Below are positions 18,921 through 27,258 of a stretch of 64,000 nucleotides of DNA, in pieces. Numbering within the stretch: position 1 is the first letter of the stretch; every line of letters starts with the position of its first letter. The stretch comes from Undibacterium paludis. Its GTDB lineage: Bacteria; Pseudomonadota; Gammaproteobacteria; Burkholderiales; Burkholderiaceae_D. A program made the translations under genes and the position numbers. The notes beneath the pieces were generated by a model that had not been told where the DNA came from, did no database searches, and worked only from the letters and a program-made list of their open reading frames with translations. The stretch covers positions 248,001 to 312,000 of the forward strand of contig NZ_JAKZHX010000008.1 of NCBI RefSeq assembly GCF_022568815.1. Direction: 5' to 3'.

Positions 18921-19150
18921 CATCCACCGCCACCTCAAACCGCCAGCAAGCCAGCCGCGCCAGCTCCGCACACAGGGCATGCGTCGTCCACGGCAAATCC
19001 TCACCCAATCAACGCAGGCTGCTCTTCAGGATGAAACGGGGCGGTTTTGCCGGGGTTGTAAGCTGTATCGTGTGACAGTGTTCTCTGCAGAGTTGAATCG
19101 ACACTGAGTCACACGCTAATCCATGATTAAAAATTTTGTGTCGTCGCCAG
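18921..19150 (-). pseudogene. Remnant duplicate of the lipase gene's 5' end and upstream region
   Basis: This stretch matches 16731-16985 in the same orientation over about 230 bases: the region encoding residues of the N-terminal third of the lipase, its start region and upstream flank. The equivalent of the lipase ATG has lost a base (GTGTGACATG becomes GTGTGACAG), a three-base gap occurs in the coding part, and everything downstream of the N-terminal third is absent. The TetR-YciI-Tag block lies between the intact gene and this remnant. Confidence 0.8.
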
Positions 19151-19179
19151 CAAGAAAAACCAGCATCCGAAAAACTTAT

Positions 19180-19310
19180 CCACCATGGTGGTAGGATTCA
19201 TCGGTTCTGTCATTAATAATCATGATGTCGCACTCTACAGACATGACGTCTTTCTTGAAAAATACAAGCTCATAATGAGCCTCTGGTCCTCGAAAATTGA
19301 GAGTTGAACT
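19180..19310 (-). pseudogene. Remnant duplicate of the 3' end of the small exported-protein gene at 20633
   Basis: It matches about 20636-20790 in the same orientation (shared CCATGGTGG, GGTTCT, AATAATCATGAT, ACAAGCTCATAATGAGCCTC). A deletion of roughly two dozen bases lies between TACAA repeats, and other small changes break the frame. Only the C-terminal part of the parent gene is represented. Confidence 0.7.
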
Positions 19311-19318
19311 CAAGTTTT

Positions 19319-19930
19319 CTACATATGTTCGATTTTTTTAGAGTCACATAAAATGTAAATTCGAGAATTCTCATCTGATGTTTTTTCAGGAAAAAAAGTA
19401 AAATGAGCTCCTGATACAAGCAAGCAGTCAATGACATCTTTGAACTTTCCTCCTTCAGATAATATCTCAACACACCCTGATCCGGAATATGAGCTATCTG
19501 GAAGAAAATAAATTTGCTTGGATGAAAGTGATTTAGCAAACACGCCAATCGTTTTAATAAATCGCTCCTGAAAGCTTACATTATCTTTAAACTCTCGCCA
19601 TCTTGTATCATGTTCAAAAATAATTGAATCTTGAAACAGTTCTGCACTAAAGCCATAAGGGCCTCTTAAAGAAAAGGCTATAGAATTCGTTTCTACTGAA
19701 TTGACAATACAGTTTCCCCCTTGACGCCCAAGTACGCTCCAGTTCTGAGTATATTCATCTTTAAATCGATGAGTATCTAACGCTTTTAAGCCTGCATTAA
19801 CTGGAATTTCAAACGACGAATCCCATAAATCAATCACGTCCAAATGAGTTGCCTGAAGTCGCACAAGTATCTCGCTTACTTCCAAACAAGCAAGCTCAAC
19901 ATCCATCAATACCTCAATATTTACGCCCAT
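19319..19930 (-). CDS. Hypothetical protein, 203 residues, AT-rich gene
   Basis: I do not recognise a family. A soluble protein with alternating short strands and helices (DSSFEIPVNAGLKALDT, IIFEHDTRWREF, VFAKSLSSKQIYFLPDSSYSG). No signal peptide or membrane segment. GC content is clearly below that of the flanking chromosome, as for the Sel1-like, exported and CPBP genes next to it. It follows the Sel1-like gene by about 30 bases and may be co-transcribed. Size, AT-richness and setting resemble immunity-type genes, but no diagnostic motif is present. Confidence 0.6.
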   Translation of the reverse strand: MGVNIEVLMDVELACLEVSEILVRLQATHLDVIDLWDSSFEIPVNAGLKALDTHRFKDEYTQNWSVLGRQGGNCIVNSVETNSIAFSLRGPYGFSAELFQDSIIFEHDTRWREFKDNVSFQERFIKTIGVFAKSLSSKQIYFLPDSSYSGSGCVEILSEGGKFKDVIDCLLVSGAHFTFFPEKTSDENSRIYILCDSKKIEHM

Positions 19931-19959
19931 ATTTAACTTTAGCTATACTTAACCGAAAA

Positions 19960-20454
19960 TTATTCGCCCAGTACTAGTAGTGAAATCGTATTCAAGTCAT
20001 ACGCAGTGACATCACCATTATCGTCAACTGCTTGACGAAGAAACTCTATTCCTAGTGTTTTGTCTTGGGGGACACCATTTGAACCATAGAAAAGATCTAA
20101 TCCATACAATGCTTTCGCTTTCGAATTTCCACTTTTTTCTGCCCGCTTAAATAAATTGGAGGCATTCACCAGGTCTTTCACAAAAAAGTCCTCAGCATCG
20201 TATTTGACGCCGAGACGGTGTAGAGCTTCAGGATGCCCTAAATTGGCAGTTTCAGTCAGCAGATTGACTGAGCGCTGCTCAAAATCCTCATCAGTTTCTT
20301 TGCGAAGAAAACTAAATGTCGAGTATAAATATAAAGCTTCAGGACATTTAGCTTTTATTAGTGGTACCAGTATCTTATAAGCCGCTCGGCAAGAGCCCGC
20401 CTCGACTTTTGTTCGCGATTTTTGCAATAAATCATTTTGCTCTGAATTATTCAT
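19960..20454 (-). CDS. Sel1-like/TPR-type repeat protein
   Basis: About 164 residues from the chosen ATG 20454 (MNNSEQNDLL). It holds two or three Sel1-like helical hairpins: GHPEALHRLGVKYD, KDLVNASNLFKRAEKSGNSKAKALYGLDL and VPQDKTLGIEFLRQA. Such solenoids mediate protein contacts. The open frame continues to 20679, but the extra 75 residues have unlike composition and run into the preceding gene's coding end, so I did not use them. No clear ribosome site is seen for either start. Same strand and AT-rich patch as its neighbours. Confidence 0.6.
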   Translation of the reverse strand: MNNSEQNDLLQKSRTKVEAGSCRAAYKILVPLIKAKCPEALYLYSTFSFLRKETDEDFEQRSVNLLTETANLGHPEALHRLGVKYDAEDFFVKDLVNASNLFKRAEKSGNSKAKALYGLDLFYGSNGVPQDKTLGIEFLRQAVDDNGDVTAYDLNTISLLVLGE

Positions 20455-20632
20455 GAATTGTGATTGGCTGTTGATTTGCAGGCTGATCATGGCGTATTCG
20501 CCGGCAGACAGATTAAGAACACCTGTCAAGGTTTTGGCGGGAGCAGGGTCTGGCCGGCGCAAGTGACGGCAAGTTGCCCACCCCCATTCTACATTTCCCC
20601 TCATCCTCAAAGAAGTCAAATCCCGAAGGACT

Positions 20633-20971
20633 CTACCCGCCATGGTGGAGGTAGGACTCACTGGTTCTATCGTTAACAATAATCATGATATCGCCATCGA
20701 CAGACATTACTTTTTTCTTAAAGAATACAACCCAGGATTGATCCTTATGTACAAGCTCATAATGAGCCTCAGGTTCTTGAAAATCAGCTAGTCTGAGGCC
20801 ATTTATTTTTGCAATCTGCCGAGCTATCAATAAAACTTTTTTCTCGGTGAGTTTCGTTTTTGACTTGATTTGAGATGAAACTGTAGACTGTATCTTTGCA
20901 TTTCCAGCATCTGCTATTGACAAACAAAACATCGATGCACCAAGTACCAGAAAATATTTTTTGAAATACAT
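20633..20971 (-). CDS. Small exported hypothetical protein (113 residues)
   Basis: A signal peptide (MYFKKYFLVLGASMFCLSIADA) is followed by a short mature domain (KVLLIARQIAKINGLRLADF...SWVVFFKKKVMSVDGDIMIIVNDRTSESYL). The helix-then-four-strand pattern recalls PepSY-like or NTF2-like small periplasmic proteins, without firm assignment. An alternative GTG start at 21031 would overlap the stop of the upstream small exported gene by four bases (GTGA); the signal peptide favours 20971. A broken copy of the 3' end lies at 19180-19310. Confidence 0.6.
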   Translation of the reverse strand: MYFKKYFLVLGASMFCLSIADAGNAKIQSTVSSQIKSKTKLTEKKVLLIARQIAKINGLRLADFQEPEAHYELVHKDQSWVVFFKKKVMSVDGDIMIIVNDRTSESYLHHGG

Positions 20972-21027
20972 GGTTTTTACCAAGTGAGAAAAACAATTGC
21001 CCTTTGAAAGCCTATCAATTCTTGTGC

Positions 21028-21345
21028 TCACATTCCTGGCTCTATCTCAACTCTGCCATTTTCTTTCTGTACAAATACAATCGTAACTGCCCCTATCGGA
21101 AGGTCCAAGTCTCCTTCTTCGCATCCAAAAGCCCACCCTTTTTTATTTTCTTCAACTAACCTGCAGGAAAAAAGTTCTGCTTTTTTATGCGAATACCTGG
21201 CAACTGCTTCAATCGAAATTTTCTCTGCCTCTTTTAAGGTCGTAACCTTTTTATTGTTGTTATTGCCGCCTTTTGCTAAAACGGGGCCAGGCAACGCAAA
21301 AATTCCGACTGATAAAAACATAAAAAGATATTTTGCAAAACGCAT
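21028..21345 (-). CDS. Small exported hypothetical protein (105 residues)
   Basis: The signal peptide MRFAKYLFMFLSVGIFALPGPVLA is followed by a KGGNNNNKK linker and a mature domain (LKEAEKISIEAVARYSHKKAELFSCRLVEENKKGWAFGCEEGDLDLPIGAVTIVFV) with two cysteines that could form a disulfide. The helix/strand order parallels that of the following gene, so the two may be distant relatives. A second in-frame ATG exists at 21369. It is adjacent to the CPBP protease gene on the same strand; all are AT-rich. Confidence 0.55.
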   Translation of the reverse strand: MRFAKYLFMFLSVGIFALPGPVLAKGGNNNNKKVTTLKEAEKISIEAVARYSHKKAELFSCRLVEENKKGWAFGCEEGDLDLPIGAVTIVFVQKENGRVEIEPGM

Positions 21346-21403
21346 AGTTGATTTCTCAAAAAAACGCATAGGTGTGGTTAGTGTAAGGTAATTTCACACA
21401 TGT

Positions 21404-22165
21404 CTATTCTTGCAGTGTATTTGCAAAAGGATTGAATTCGCTCTCAGAATGGCGCTTCCGAATTTTGTTGAATATCCGAGCAATTGCGATGCTCAGCAAT
21501 AAGCAAAGCATTGAAATGATTAAGGCAAATCCACTGGTAGTTCGGAACAATTCAGAAATGCTGATGGTGTCGTTTATTTTGTATGCCTGGAGCGCTGCAT
21601 TTTTACTGCTGAAACCGACAATATCGTACATGGCATGCAATGTGACCGCTGCCACGATGGATTGATAACGTAAGGTTAGATACCCCAAAAAAAGTCCAAA
21701 TAAAAAAAATGTTGGCAAAGTCGAGAAATGGGCAGCAAAAAATGCCAGGGAAGTTAAAACAAGTGCCTTTTGTTTCGACATTGTTTTTTGAAATAAATCC
21801 AGCAAGAATTTTCTGAAGAAAATTTCTTCAGCAACTGCTGCACCCACTGCAATTGCAACGATGTTTATCGCCAGTCGAAGATCAATATGCTTTGATACTT
21901 CGAATGAAATTTCTGCGACATATCCCGAAAAATACAAAAACAAAGAGAAGCTGACAAGATAAATGAATGGATACAAGCTTTGCCAAAGTTGGTTTAACCT
22001 GAATTGAAATCGCTTTTCTGCCCTCACAAATGCAATCGCAGATACCAGCAGCAACAAGCAAGCTGCCCACAGAGGTATTTTCTCTATCGGGAACTCAACA
22101 AAGATAACATTCAATGCAAAAACAAAAAACGTTGCAAAGAACAGCAAGTGATCATTCTTTTCCAT
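21404..22165 (-). CDS. CPBP-family intramembrane metalloprotease
   Basis: This 253-residue membrane protein has about seven hydrophobic segments and the Abi/CPBP motifs: EEIFFR (E113, E114, R118), an FFAAHFST His motif and a C-terminal LHAMYDIVGF His motif. Bacterial relatives include bacteriocin-immunity and processing proteases; substrates are mostly unknown. It heads a minus-strand run with two small exported proteins, which could be substrates, but nothing shows this directly. AT-rich compared with its chromosomal surroundings. Confidence 0.85.
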   Translation of the reverse strand: MEKNDHLLFFATFFVFALNVIFVEFPIEKIPLWAACLLLLVSAIAFVRAEKRFQFRLNQLWQSLYPFIYLVSFSLFLYFSGYVAEISFEVSKHIDLRLAINIVAIAVGAAVAEEIFFRKFLLDLFQKTMSKQKALVLTSLAFFAAHFSTLPTFFLFGLFLGYLTLRYQSIVAAVTLHAMYDIVGFSSKNAALQAYKINDTISISELFRTTSGFALIISMLCLLLSIAIARIFNKIRKRHSESEFNPFANTLQE

Positions 22166-22229
22166 TTATCTGACTTCTATGGCGAATTTAAGTGCGAACT
22201 ACATTTTTCAATACTTGGCTAATGGAAAC

Positions 22230-22296
22230 GGTCAGGTTTAAATTGCAGGATGAGGTTGAACTTTGTAAAGCATTGCGAATCTCCTAAAACCTGACC
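22230..22296. repeat. Inverted repeat GGTCAGGTTT / AAACCTGACC
   Basis: Two perfect ten-base arms (22230-22239 and 22287-22296) separated by 47 bases, upstream of the CPBP gene. It could be a weak regulatory or structural element or the relic of a mobile end. No coding content. Confidence 0.5.
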
Positions 22297-22323
22297 TGAC
22301 TTGAAAAGCTGGCATTGATTTGA

Positions 22324-22640
22324 TTACTTTGATCCTTCGACAATCACACAATGGTCGAGCGGGTTTTCTAACGATGCGGTTACATCGGTACCAAAATCCA
22401 TTACGCGAAACGGTACTTCTTTTGAAAATTCTGAATATTTTTTTTATTGCTTTCTACGATTTTCAACGCGATCAACACTGATGTTGCGGGCACCCAAAAG
22501 GGTAACCCAATGCCATGGCATTCGTACTTTGTGGTTTGATTCGGCCAGTAAGCAAAGTGCCTTTTGCAGCTAACACCACTCTTTGCGCCAATTTTTCTGA
22601 TGTAAGGTTTTACGTAGCAAGAAAATCATAAACGAAAGGC
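22324..22640 (-). other. Coding-like stretch open in more than one minus-strand frame, with an A8 tract
   Basis: No CDS is called in 22166-22836, yet the minus strand between about 22640 and 22324 reads like protein. One frame gives KIGAKSGVSCKRHFAYW, later LPFWVPATSVLIALKIV. After a run of eight A (22438-22445) a shifted frame gives EVPFRVMDFGTDVTASLE and a stop at 22324. A second frame gives MPWHWVTLLGARNISVD. It may be a decayed gene or a conserved repeat whose several frames are incidentally open. No start with a ribosome site. Confidence 0.35.
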
Positions 22641-22836
22641 AATTTAGACTGCAAAATAAAGTTAAATATGTATTATTTGCAATTATCAACTTTCCCTAAA
22701 AAGTCATTGCTAAAATCGTGCGCACTTGGGTATTGCTGAATGGCAACGTACTTTTTAGATTTATTTGCAAATGCTTTGTCATGTACGGTGACTTGGGACT
22801 GTAAGCACGTGGTGTACGTCGATGTACATACCCAAC

Positions 22837-23658
22837 TCACCCCAAACTCCTCTCATACTCCCCCGGCGACATGCCGACCAGCTGGCGAAAGTCGCGTACG
22901 AAGTGGGCCTGGTCGAAGTAGCCTAGTTCCAGGGCCAGGTTGGTCCAGCTCAGGGTTTTGCCGGCTTGTACTTGCGCGACGGCTTCGTGCAGGCGGTAGC
23001 GTTGTATGACCCATTTGGGGCCTATGCCTACGTATTTCTGGAACAGTCTTTGCAGGGCGCGTTTGTCCATGCCTGTGATGTCCATCAGCTGTTCGACGGC
23101 GATGATGCTGCGGTCCTGCTCGATGTTTGCCAGCAGTGCGCTGACGCGGGCGACCTGTTCGTCTGGCGGGGGCAGGTGCTGCAGCAAAAATGCTTCGGCC
23201 AGCGTGCACATGTCGGTATGGCTGTGGGCGGCCAGTATCTGCTGGCAGAAATCTGCACCGGCCTGGCCAAAGCAGTCGGTGATGGCGATGGAGCCGTTGC
23301 CCAGCGTGGCGATGGCCTGGCGGTAAAACGGGTAGAAGCCGCCTGCCTTGAACTTGATGCCGAAGACTCTTTCCTGCCCTTGTAGCTGGCGCATGAAGCG
23401 GCCGCTGTGTACGCCCCAGATGCGGGCTTCACCGTTTTCCACCACCAGGTGGATGTTGGGGTGGGGCAGGGTGGCTTGCTGTTGGGCAGGCAGGCCGCGC
23501 AGGTCCCAGGCCACGTACCAGTAATGCTCGACCAGGCCAGCGAGCGCAGGTGAGGGGGCTTGCCGGTGATGCTGGAAATCACCCTGGGCAAAGCTGGGCC
23601 GCAAGACGCCACGCGGTTTGCCTGTCGGCTCTGCTTGCTGGGCCGGGTCAGTGTTCAT
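22837..23658 (-). CDS. AraC-family regulator with an N-terminal DUF6597-type domain
   Basis: From ATG 23658 (MNTDPAQQAEP; AAGGTG upstream) the protein has 273 residues. The N-terminal half (LAGLVEHYWYVAWDLRG... FGIKFKAGGFYPFYRQ) is the domain commonly fused to HTH_18 regulators. The C-terminal half has the AraC fold (SWTNLALELGYFDQAHFVRDFRQLVGMSPGEY). The upstream in-frame extension to 23835 looks non-coding and would cover the promoter of the divergent DUF3224 gene. Likely target: that divergent gene. Confidence 0.9.
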   Translation of the reverse strand: MNTDPAQQAEPTGKPRGVLRPSFAQGDFQHHRQAPSPALAGLVEHYWYVAWDLRGLPAQQQATLPHPNIHLVVENGEARIWGVHSGRFMRQLQGQERVFGIKFKAGGFYPFYRQAIATLGNGSIAITDCFGQAGADFCQQILAAHSHTDMCTLAEAFLLQHLPPPDEQVARVSALLANIEQDRSIIAVEQLMDITGMDKRALQRLFQKYVGIGPKWVIQRYRLHEAVAQVQAGKTLSWTNLALELGYFDQAHFVRDFRQLVGMSPGEYERSLG

Positions 23659-23804
23659 GCCTGCACCTTGCTGATACCTATATCTATGTCTGTCATATGG
23701 TTTGTCGGCCTGTCGCGTTTTTCCTATCATCGCCCTGTCTGTTGCTGGTCTAATCTGTCCTGTGCTGTTCACAGAGGGGACAGCCTCTTGTCCATGAGGA
23801 TGCC

Positions 23805-24329
23805 ATGAAAAAAAATTTATCCGGGTCGGGTGCAATCAGCATCATCTTGTGCGCCTGCCTGTACACTGCCATGTCGCCTGTTGCGGCAGGCCCGTCTTCA
23901 CCAGCCATTATTGTAAAGGAGCAATCCATGCAACACAGTCAGCATGCCAGCGGCAGTTTCCAGGTCAAGCTTGCTCCCCAGCCAGCCACTGCGGGCATAG
24001 AAGCCGCCAAACTGGGCCGCATGAGCATAGATAAACAATTCAGTGGCGACCTGGATGCGCACAGCCTGGGTGAGATGCTGTCTGTCGGTACTGACGTTAA
24101 GGGGTCTGCCGGTTATGTCGCCATTGAACGGGTGACCGGCAGCCTGCAAGGCAGGAAGGGCAGTTTTGTGCTCATGCACACCGGTACCATGAACCGGGGT
24201 GCGCCTGAGCTGCTTATCCAGGTCATCCCTGATTCCGGCACCGGTGAGCTGACCGGTATCAGTGGCAACATGGGAATACAGATTACCAATGGCCAGCATT
24301 TTTATACTTTTGACTATAGCCTGCCTTGA
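23805..24329 (+). CDS. DUF3224-domain protein with signal peptide
   Basis: The protein has 174 residues. A hydrophobic signal segment (about 8-28, ending VAAGP) precedes a DUF3224 domain recognisable by SGDLDAHSLGEMLSV, SAGYVAIERVTGSLQGRKGSFVLMHTGTM and SGTGELTGISG. DUF3224 proteins are small beta-barrels of unknown role; most are cytoplasmic, so the signal peptide is noteworthy. An internal ATG at M42 (MQHSQHASG), preceded by AAAGGAGCAATCC, could give the usual leaderless form. Divergent from an AraC gene. Confidence 0.85.
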   Translation: MKKNLSGSGAISIILCACLYTAMSPVAAGPSSPAIIVKEQSMQHSQHASGSFQVKLAPQPATAGIEAAKLGRMSIDKQFSGDLDAHSLGEMLSVGTDVKGSAGYVAIERVTGSLQGRKGSFVLMHTGTMNRGAPELLIQVIPDSGTGELTGISGNMGIQITNGQHFYTFDYSLP

Positions 24330-24498
24330 CATGCAGAAATGAAAACCAGGGTGATTGTTGTATTTGTCATTTACTCATGATTTTGTCTTGATCTTTTAAT
24401 AATCCATCATTAAGCTGATGTGCATTTTACAAGAGAATATAACCAGACTTGTCTGGCTATGGGCACATTTTCAGCACATCATCATGAGGATTTGAAGC

Positions 24499-24975
24499 AT
24501 GGATACTGTCAGCGCGAGCAACACGGTCATTATCACGATACCAGTCGGCACCGTTACCAGCTATGTCGGGTCCAACCCGCCAGAAGGCTGGCTCTTGTGC
24601 AACGGGCAGACGATAGATCAGGCGACTTATCCCAACCTGTTCCCGCTGCTGAGCGGTGGCAAGGTGCCTGACCTGCGCAGCCGCTTCATCGTTGGGGCGG
24701 GGCAGGGCGACAACCTGAGCAGCTATCCGATCAACCAGACCGGCGGGCTTGAGTCGGTGACGCTGACGGTGGACCAGATTCCATCGCATTCACACCAGAT
24801 CAATAACGGCAATTTTGGCCTGCATTACCAGTCCTTCCAGGGGGAAAGTGACGACGACATCCCGTTTGAGAGCAATCCCAACACCAACCTGGGCGGCACC
24901 AATAATACCGGTGGCGGCAAGTCGCATGAAAACCGTCCGCCATTTTATGCCCTGACTTATATCGTCAAATACTGA
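24499..24975 (+). CDS. Phage tail-collar-domain protein, stand-alone
   Basis: This 158-residue protein has the tail-collar fold signature (VGTVTSYVGSNPPEGWLLCNGQTI, PDLRSRFIVGAGQ, VTLTVDQIPSHSHQI, ENRPPFYALTYIVKY). Such proteins occur in phage tails and as free-standing microcystin-dependent-type proteins. No other phage gene is nearby, so a prophage is unlikely. GAGGATTTGAAGC precedes the ATG. It is followed within about 70 bases by an AraC regulator, which may or may not be related. Confidence 0.85.
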   Translation: MDTVSASNTVIITIPVGTVTSYVGSNPPEGWLLCNGQTIDQATYPNLFPLLSGGKVPDLRSRFIVGAGQGDNLSSYPINQTGGLESVTLTVDQIPSHSHQINNGNFGLHYQSFQGESDDDIPFESNPNTNLGGTNNTGGGKSHENRPPFYALTYIVKY

Positions 24976-25046
24976 AGCGGCCAAGGCGGTCAGGCCGGTG
25001 TGCAGCGGCCATTGCCTGTACGGCGCTGAGCCGCTATGCTGCACGC

Positions 25047-25811
25047 ATGACTGCCCTCACTCCCGCTATTGCCTACCAGGTGCGGCAACCGCCGCCCCAT
25101 CTTGCCGAATTTATTGAAAGCTACTGGTCCGTCACCTGCATCAGCGACATCCCCAAGAACGTGGTCGTCATGCCGGATGGCCGGGTGGACTTGCATTTTT
25201 TTTCGTCACCGCATGAGCCCTACCATGCTGCCCTGGCCGGGCTGGAGTGTGAGCTCTCGCCCGTCACGGTGATGCCGGGTTCACGCCTGACATCGGTCAG
25301 CTTTAAACTGCTGGCCATGGAATATGTGCTCGGCTCCAGCGTTGCCCATTTACTGGATGACCGCATGCTGGTCGATCCGGCAGAGTGGGGCATCTGCATG
25401 GCGGACGCGGCTGATTTTGATGTGTTCTGCGGCAAGCTCAACGACAAGATCAGCAGCCTGGTCAAACCCGGCGTGGATGAGCGCAAACGCAGGATGTTTG
25501 ACCTCATCTACAGCAGCAAGGGCAGTGCGACGGTAGCGGATATTGCTGACGCAGCGCAGTGGAGCAGCCGGCAGATTAACCGCTATTTCAACCAGTGGTT
25601 TGGCATGTCGCTCAAGGCCTACTGCAGCATATTGCGCTTTCGCGCCAGCCTGGTGCAGATCAAGGAAGGCAAGTTCTATCCGGAAGATTTCTATTTCGAC
25701 CAGGCCCACTTCATCAAGGACATCAAGAAATATTCCGGCATGACGCCCAAAGAATTGCATAAGAACCGGGATGACCGATTTATACAATTACTGGCGCTCA
25801 AAAAACCCTAA
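25047..25811 (+). CDS. AraC-family regulator (DUF6597-HTH_18 type)
   Basis: The 254-residue protein has the same layout as the regulator at 22837-23658: an N-terminal sensor-like half (LAEFIESYWSVTCISDIPKNVVVMPDGRVDLHF) and a C-terminal AraC domain (SSRQINRYFNQWFGMSLKAY ... YFDQAHFIKDIKKYSGMTPKEL). It is followed after 44 bases by a FAD monooxygenase gene on the same strand, a likely regulatory target or operon partner. The ligand is unknown. Confidence 0.9.
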   Translation: MTALTPAIAYQVRQPPPHLAEFIESYWSVTCISDIPKNVVVMPDGRVDLHFFSSPHEPYHAALAGLECELSPVTVMPGSRLTSVSFKLLAMEYVLGSSVAHLLDDRMLVDPAEWGICMADAADFDVFCGKLNDKISSLVKPGVDERKRRMFDLIYSSKGSATVADIADAAQWSSRQINRYFNQWFGMSLKAYCSILRFRASLVQIKEGKFYPEDFYFDQAHFIKDIKKYSGMTPKELHKNRDDRFIQLLALKKP

Positions 25812-25855
25812 TCTTGCTCCATTGCAGTCCACGCATGGACACTAACGGAGCAAGA

Positions 25856-27007
25856 ATGAGCAACAACAGAATGATAGACAACAAGACCATCGCCATCATC
25901 GGCGGTGGCCCTGGCGGCCTGACGCTGGCCCGCCTTTTACAAATCCAGGGCGCCAGCGTCAGGGTGTATGAACGTGACGCCAGCCGGGACGTGCGGGTGC
26001 AGGGCGCAACCCTGGACCTGCATGCAGAATCCGGTCTCAGGGCCTTGCAGGCTGCCGGCCTGATCGCTGACTTCAGGGTCAGCTACCGCCCTGATGCCGG
26101 GCGTTTTCGCCTGATGGACAAGCATGCCCGCATCATTGCCGACCAGCATGCACAGACGGACTACAGCGAAGACAGGCCAGAGATAGACCGTGGCCCCTTG
26201 CGCGACATACTGCTCAATTCACTGGAAGCCGGCACGGTGGTCTGGAACAGCCAGTTCAAGGCCATGCAGCCAAAGGGGGCAGGCTGGCAGATCGGTTTTT
26301 ACAATGGTGATACGGTTTATGCCGATATCGTCATCGGGGCAGACGGCGCCAATTCCCGGGTGCGGCCCTACCTGACCACCATCAAACCGGTCTTTGCCGG
26401 CCTGACGGCTATTGAAGGCGCAGTCTGCGACGCACAAGAAAATGCACCTGGCCTGCACGCTCTGTTAAAAGCTGGCAAAATATTTGCCTTTGGCGATGAC
26501 AAGAGCCTGATACTCAGCGCCAAAGGGGATGGCAGCATCAGCTTTTACGCTGGCTTCAGGTCGGGCGAAAACTGGCAGCAGCAATGCGGTATCGACTTTG
26601 CCGATGTACGGCAAGTGCAGGACTGGTTCATGACGGACTTCCCCGGCTGGCACACTGTCTGGCATGAACTGGTGACGCAAGCCAGTTACCCGCTGATCGT
26701 CAGGCCGCAATACAGCATGCCGACCGGTTTGCCCTGGCCCAGCCAGCCCAACCTGAGCCTGCTGGGTGATGCCGCCCACCTGATGCCGCCTTATGCCGGA
26801 GAAGGCGTCAACATGGCCATGCAAGATGCGCTGGAACTAAGTATTTGTTTGGGTGGTCTACAATATCCTGACGCCACAACCGTCATCGCAGGATATGAGC
26901 AGGCCATGCGAGCCAGGGCGACGATCGCCGCAGACATGACACATGAGTCCATGGCGGCCCTGCATTCGGCAGAAGCGATCAGCTACATGTCCAGGCTGGT
27001 GGCCTGA
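25856..27007 (+). CDS. FAD-dependent monooxygenase (TetX/aromatic hydroxylase-like)
   Basis: The protein has 383 residues: an N-terminal Rossmann motif IIGGGPGGLTLAR, a mid-chain IGADGANSRVRPY, and the GDAAHLMPPYAGEGVNMAMQDA block that binds FAD in group A flavoprotein monooxygenases. Overall it resembles TetX-like enzymes that hydroxylate aromatic or polyketide substrates. The start at 25856 (MSNNRMID) has ACGGAGCAAGA upstream and is better than 25814. It is adjacent to an AraC regulator and an MFS transporter gene, a pattern seen for drug or xenobiotic detoxification. Confidence 0.88.
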   Translation: MSNNRMIDNKTIAIIGGGPGGLTLARLLQIQGASVRVYERDASRDVRVQGATLDLHAESGLRALQAAGLIADFRVSYRPDAGRFRLMDKHARIIADQHAQTDYSEDRPEIDRGPLRDILLNSLEAGTVVWNSQFKAMQPKGAGWQIGFYNGDTVYADIVIGADGANSRVRPYLTTIKPVFAGLTAIEGAVCDAQENAPGLHALLKAGKIFAFGDDKSLILSAKGDGSISFYAGFRSGENWQQQCGIDFADVRQVQDWFMTDFPGWHTVWHELVTQASYPLIVRPQYSMPTGLPWPSQPNLSLLGDAAHLMPPYAGEGVNMAMQDALELSICLGGLQYPDATTVIAGYEQAMRARATIAADMTHESMAALHSAEAISYMSRLVA

Positions 27008-27258
27008 AAACAGGCCGTGCCAGCACGGAGCACAGGCTGTCGGCGTCAAAGATCACCACTCTGGCTGACAACCAGAAACCAGTGCTGACTGCTTCCTGTC
27101 TCTGACAAGCCAGGGGGCAGCAAGCATATTGACAATTGACTCAACAACCAAACCAGGGAGGATACAACCATGAACACCACGCCAACAATCCGCACCACGT
27201 GTGTAGACATCCATACAAAAAAATACGCGCCACCACTGACATCGACAATAAGAAAACT

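Noticed and set aside
19960-20679. Long version of the Sel1-like gene starting at 20679
   Set aside because: The first 75 residues differ in composition and overlap the end of the preceding gene; the later ATG at 20454 fits the repeat domain.
24499-24975. Prophage indicated by a tail-collar protein
   Set aside because: No capsid, terminase, integrase or other tail gene nearby; such proteins also occur alone.
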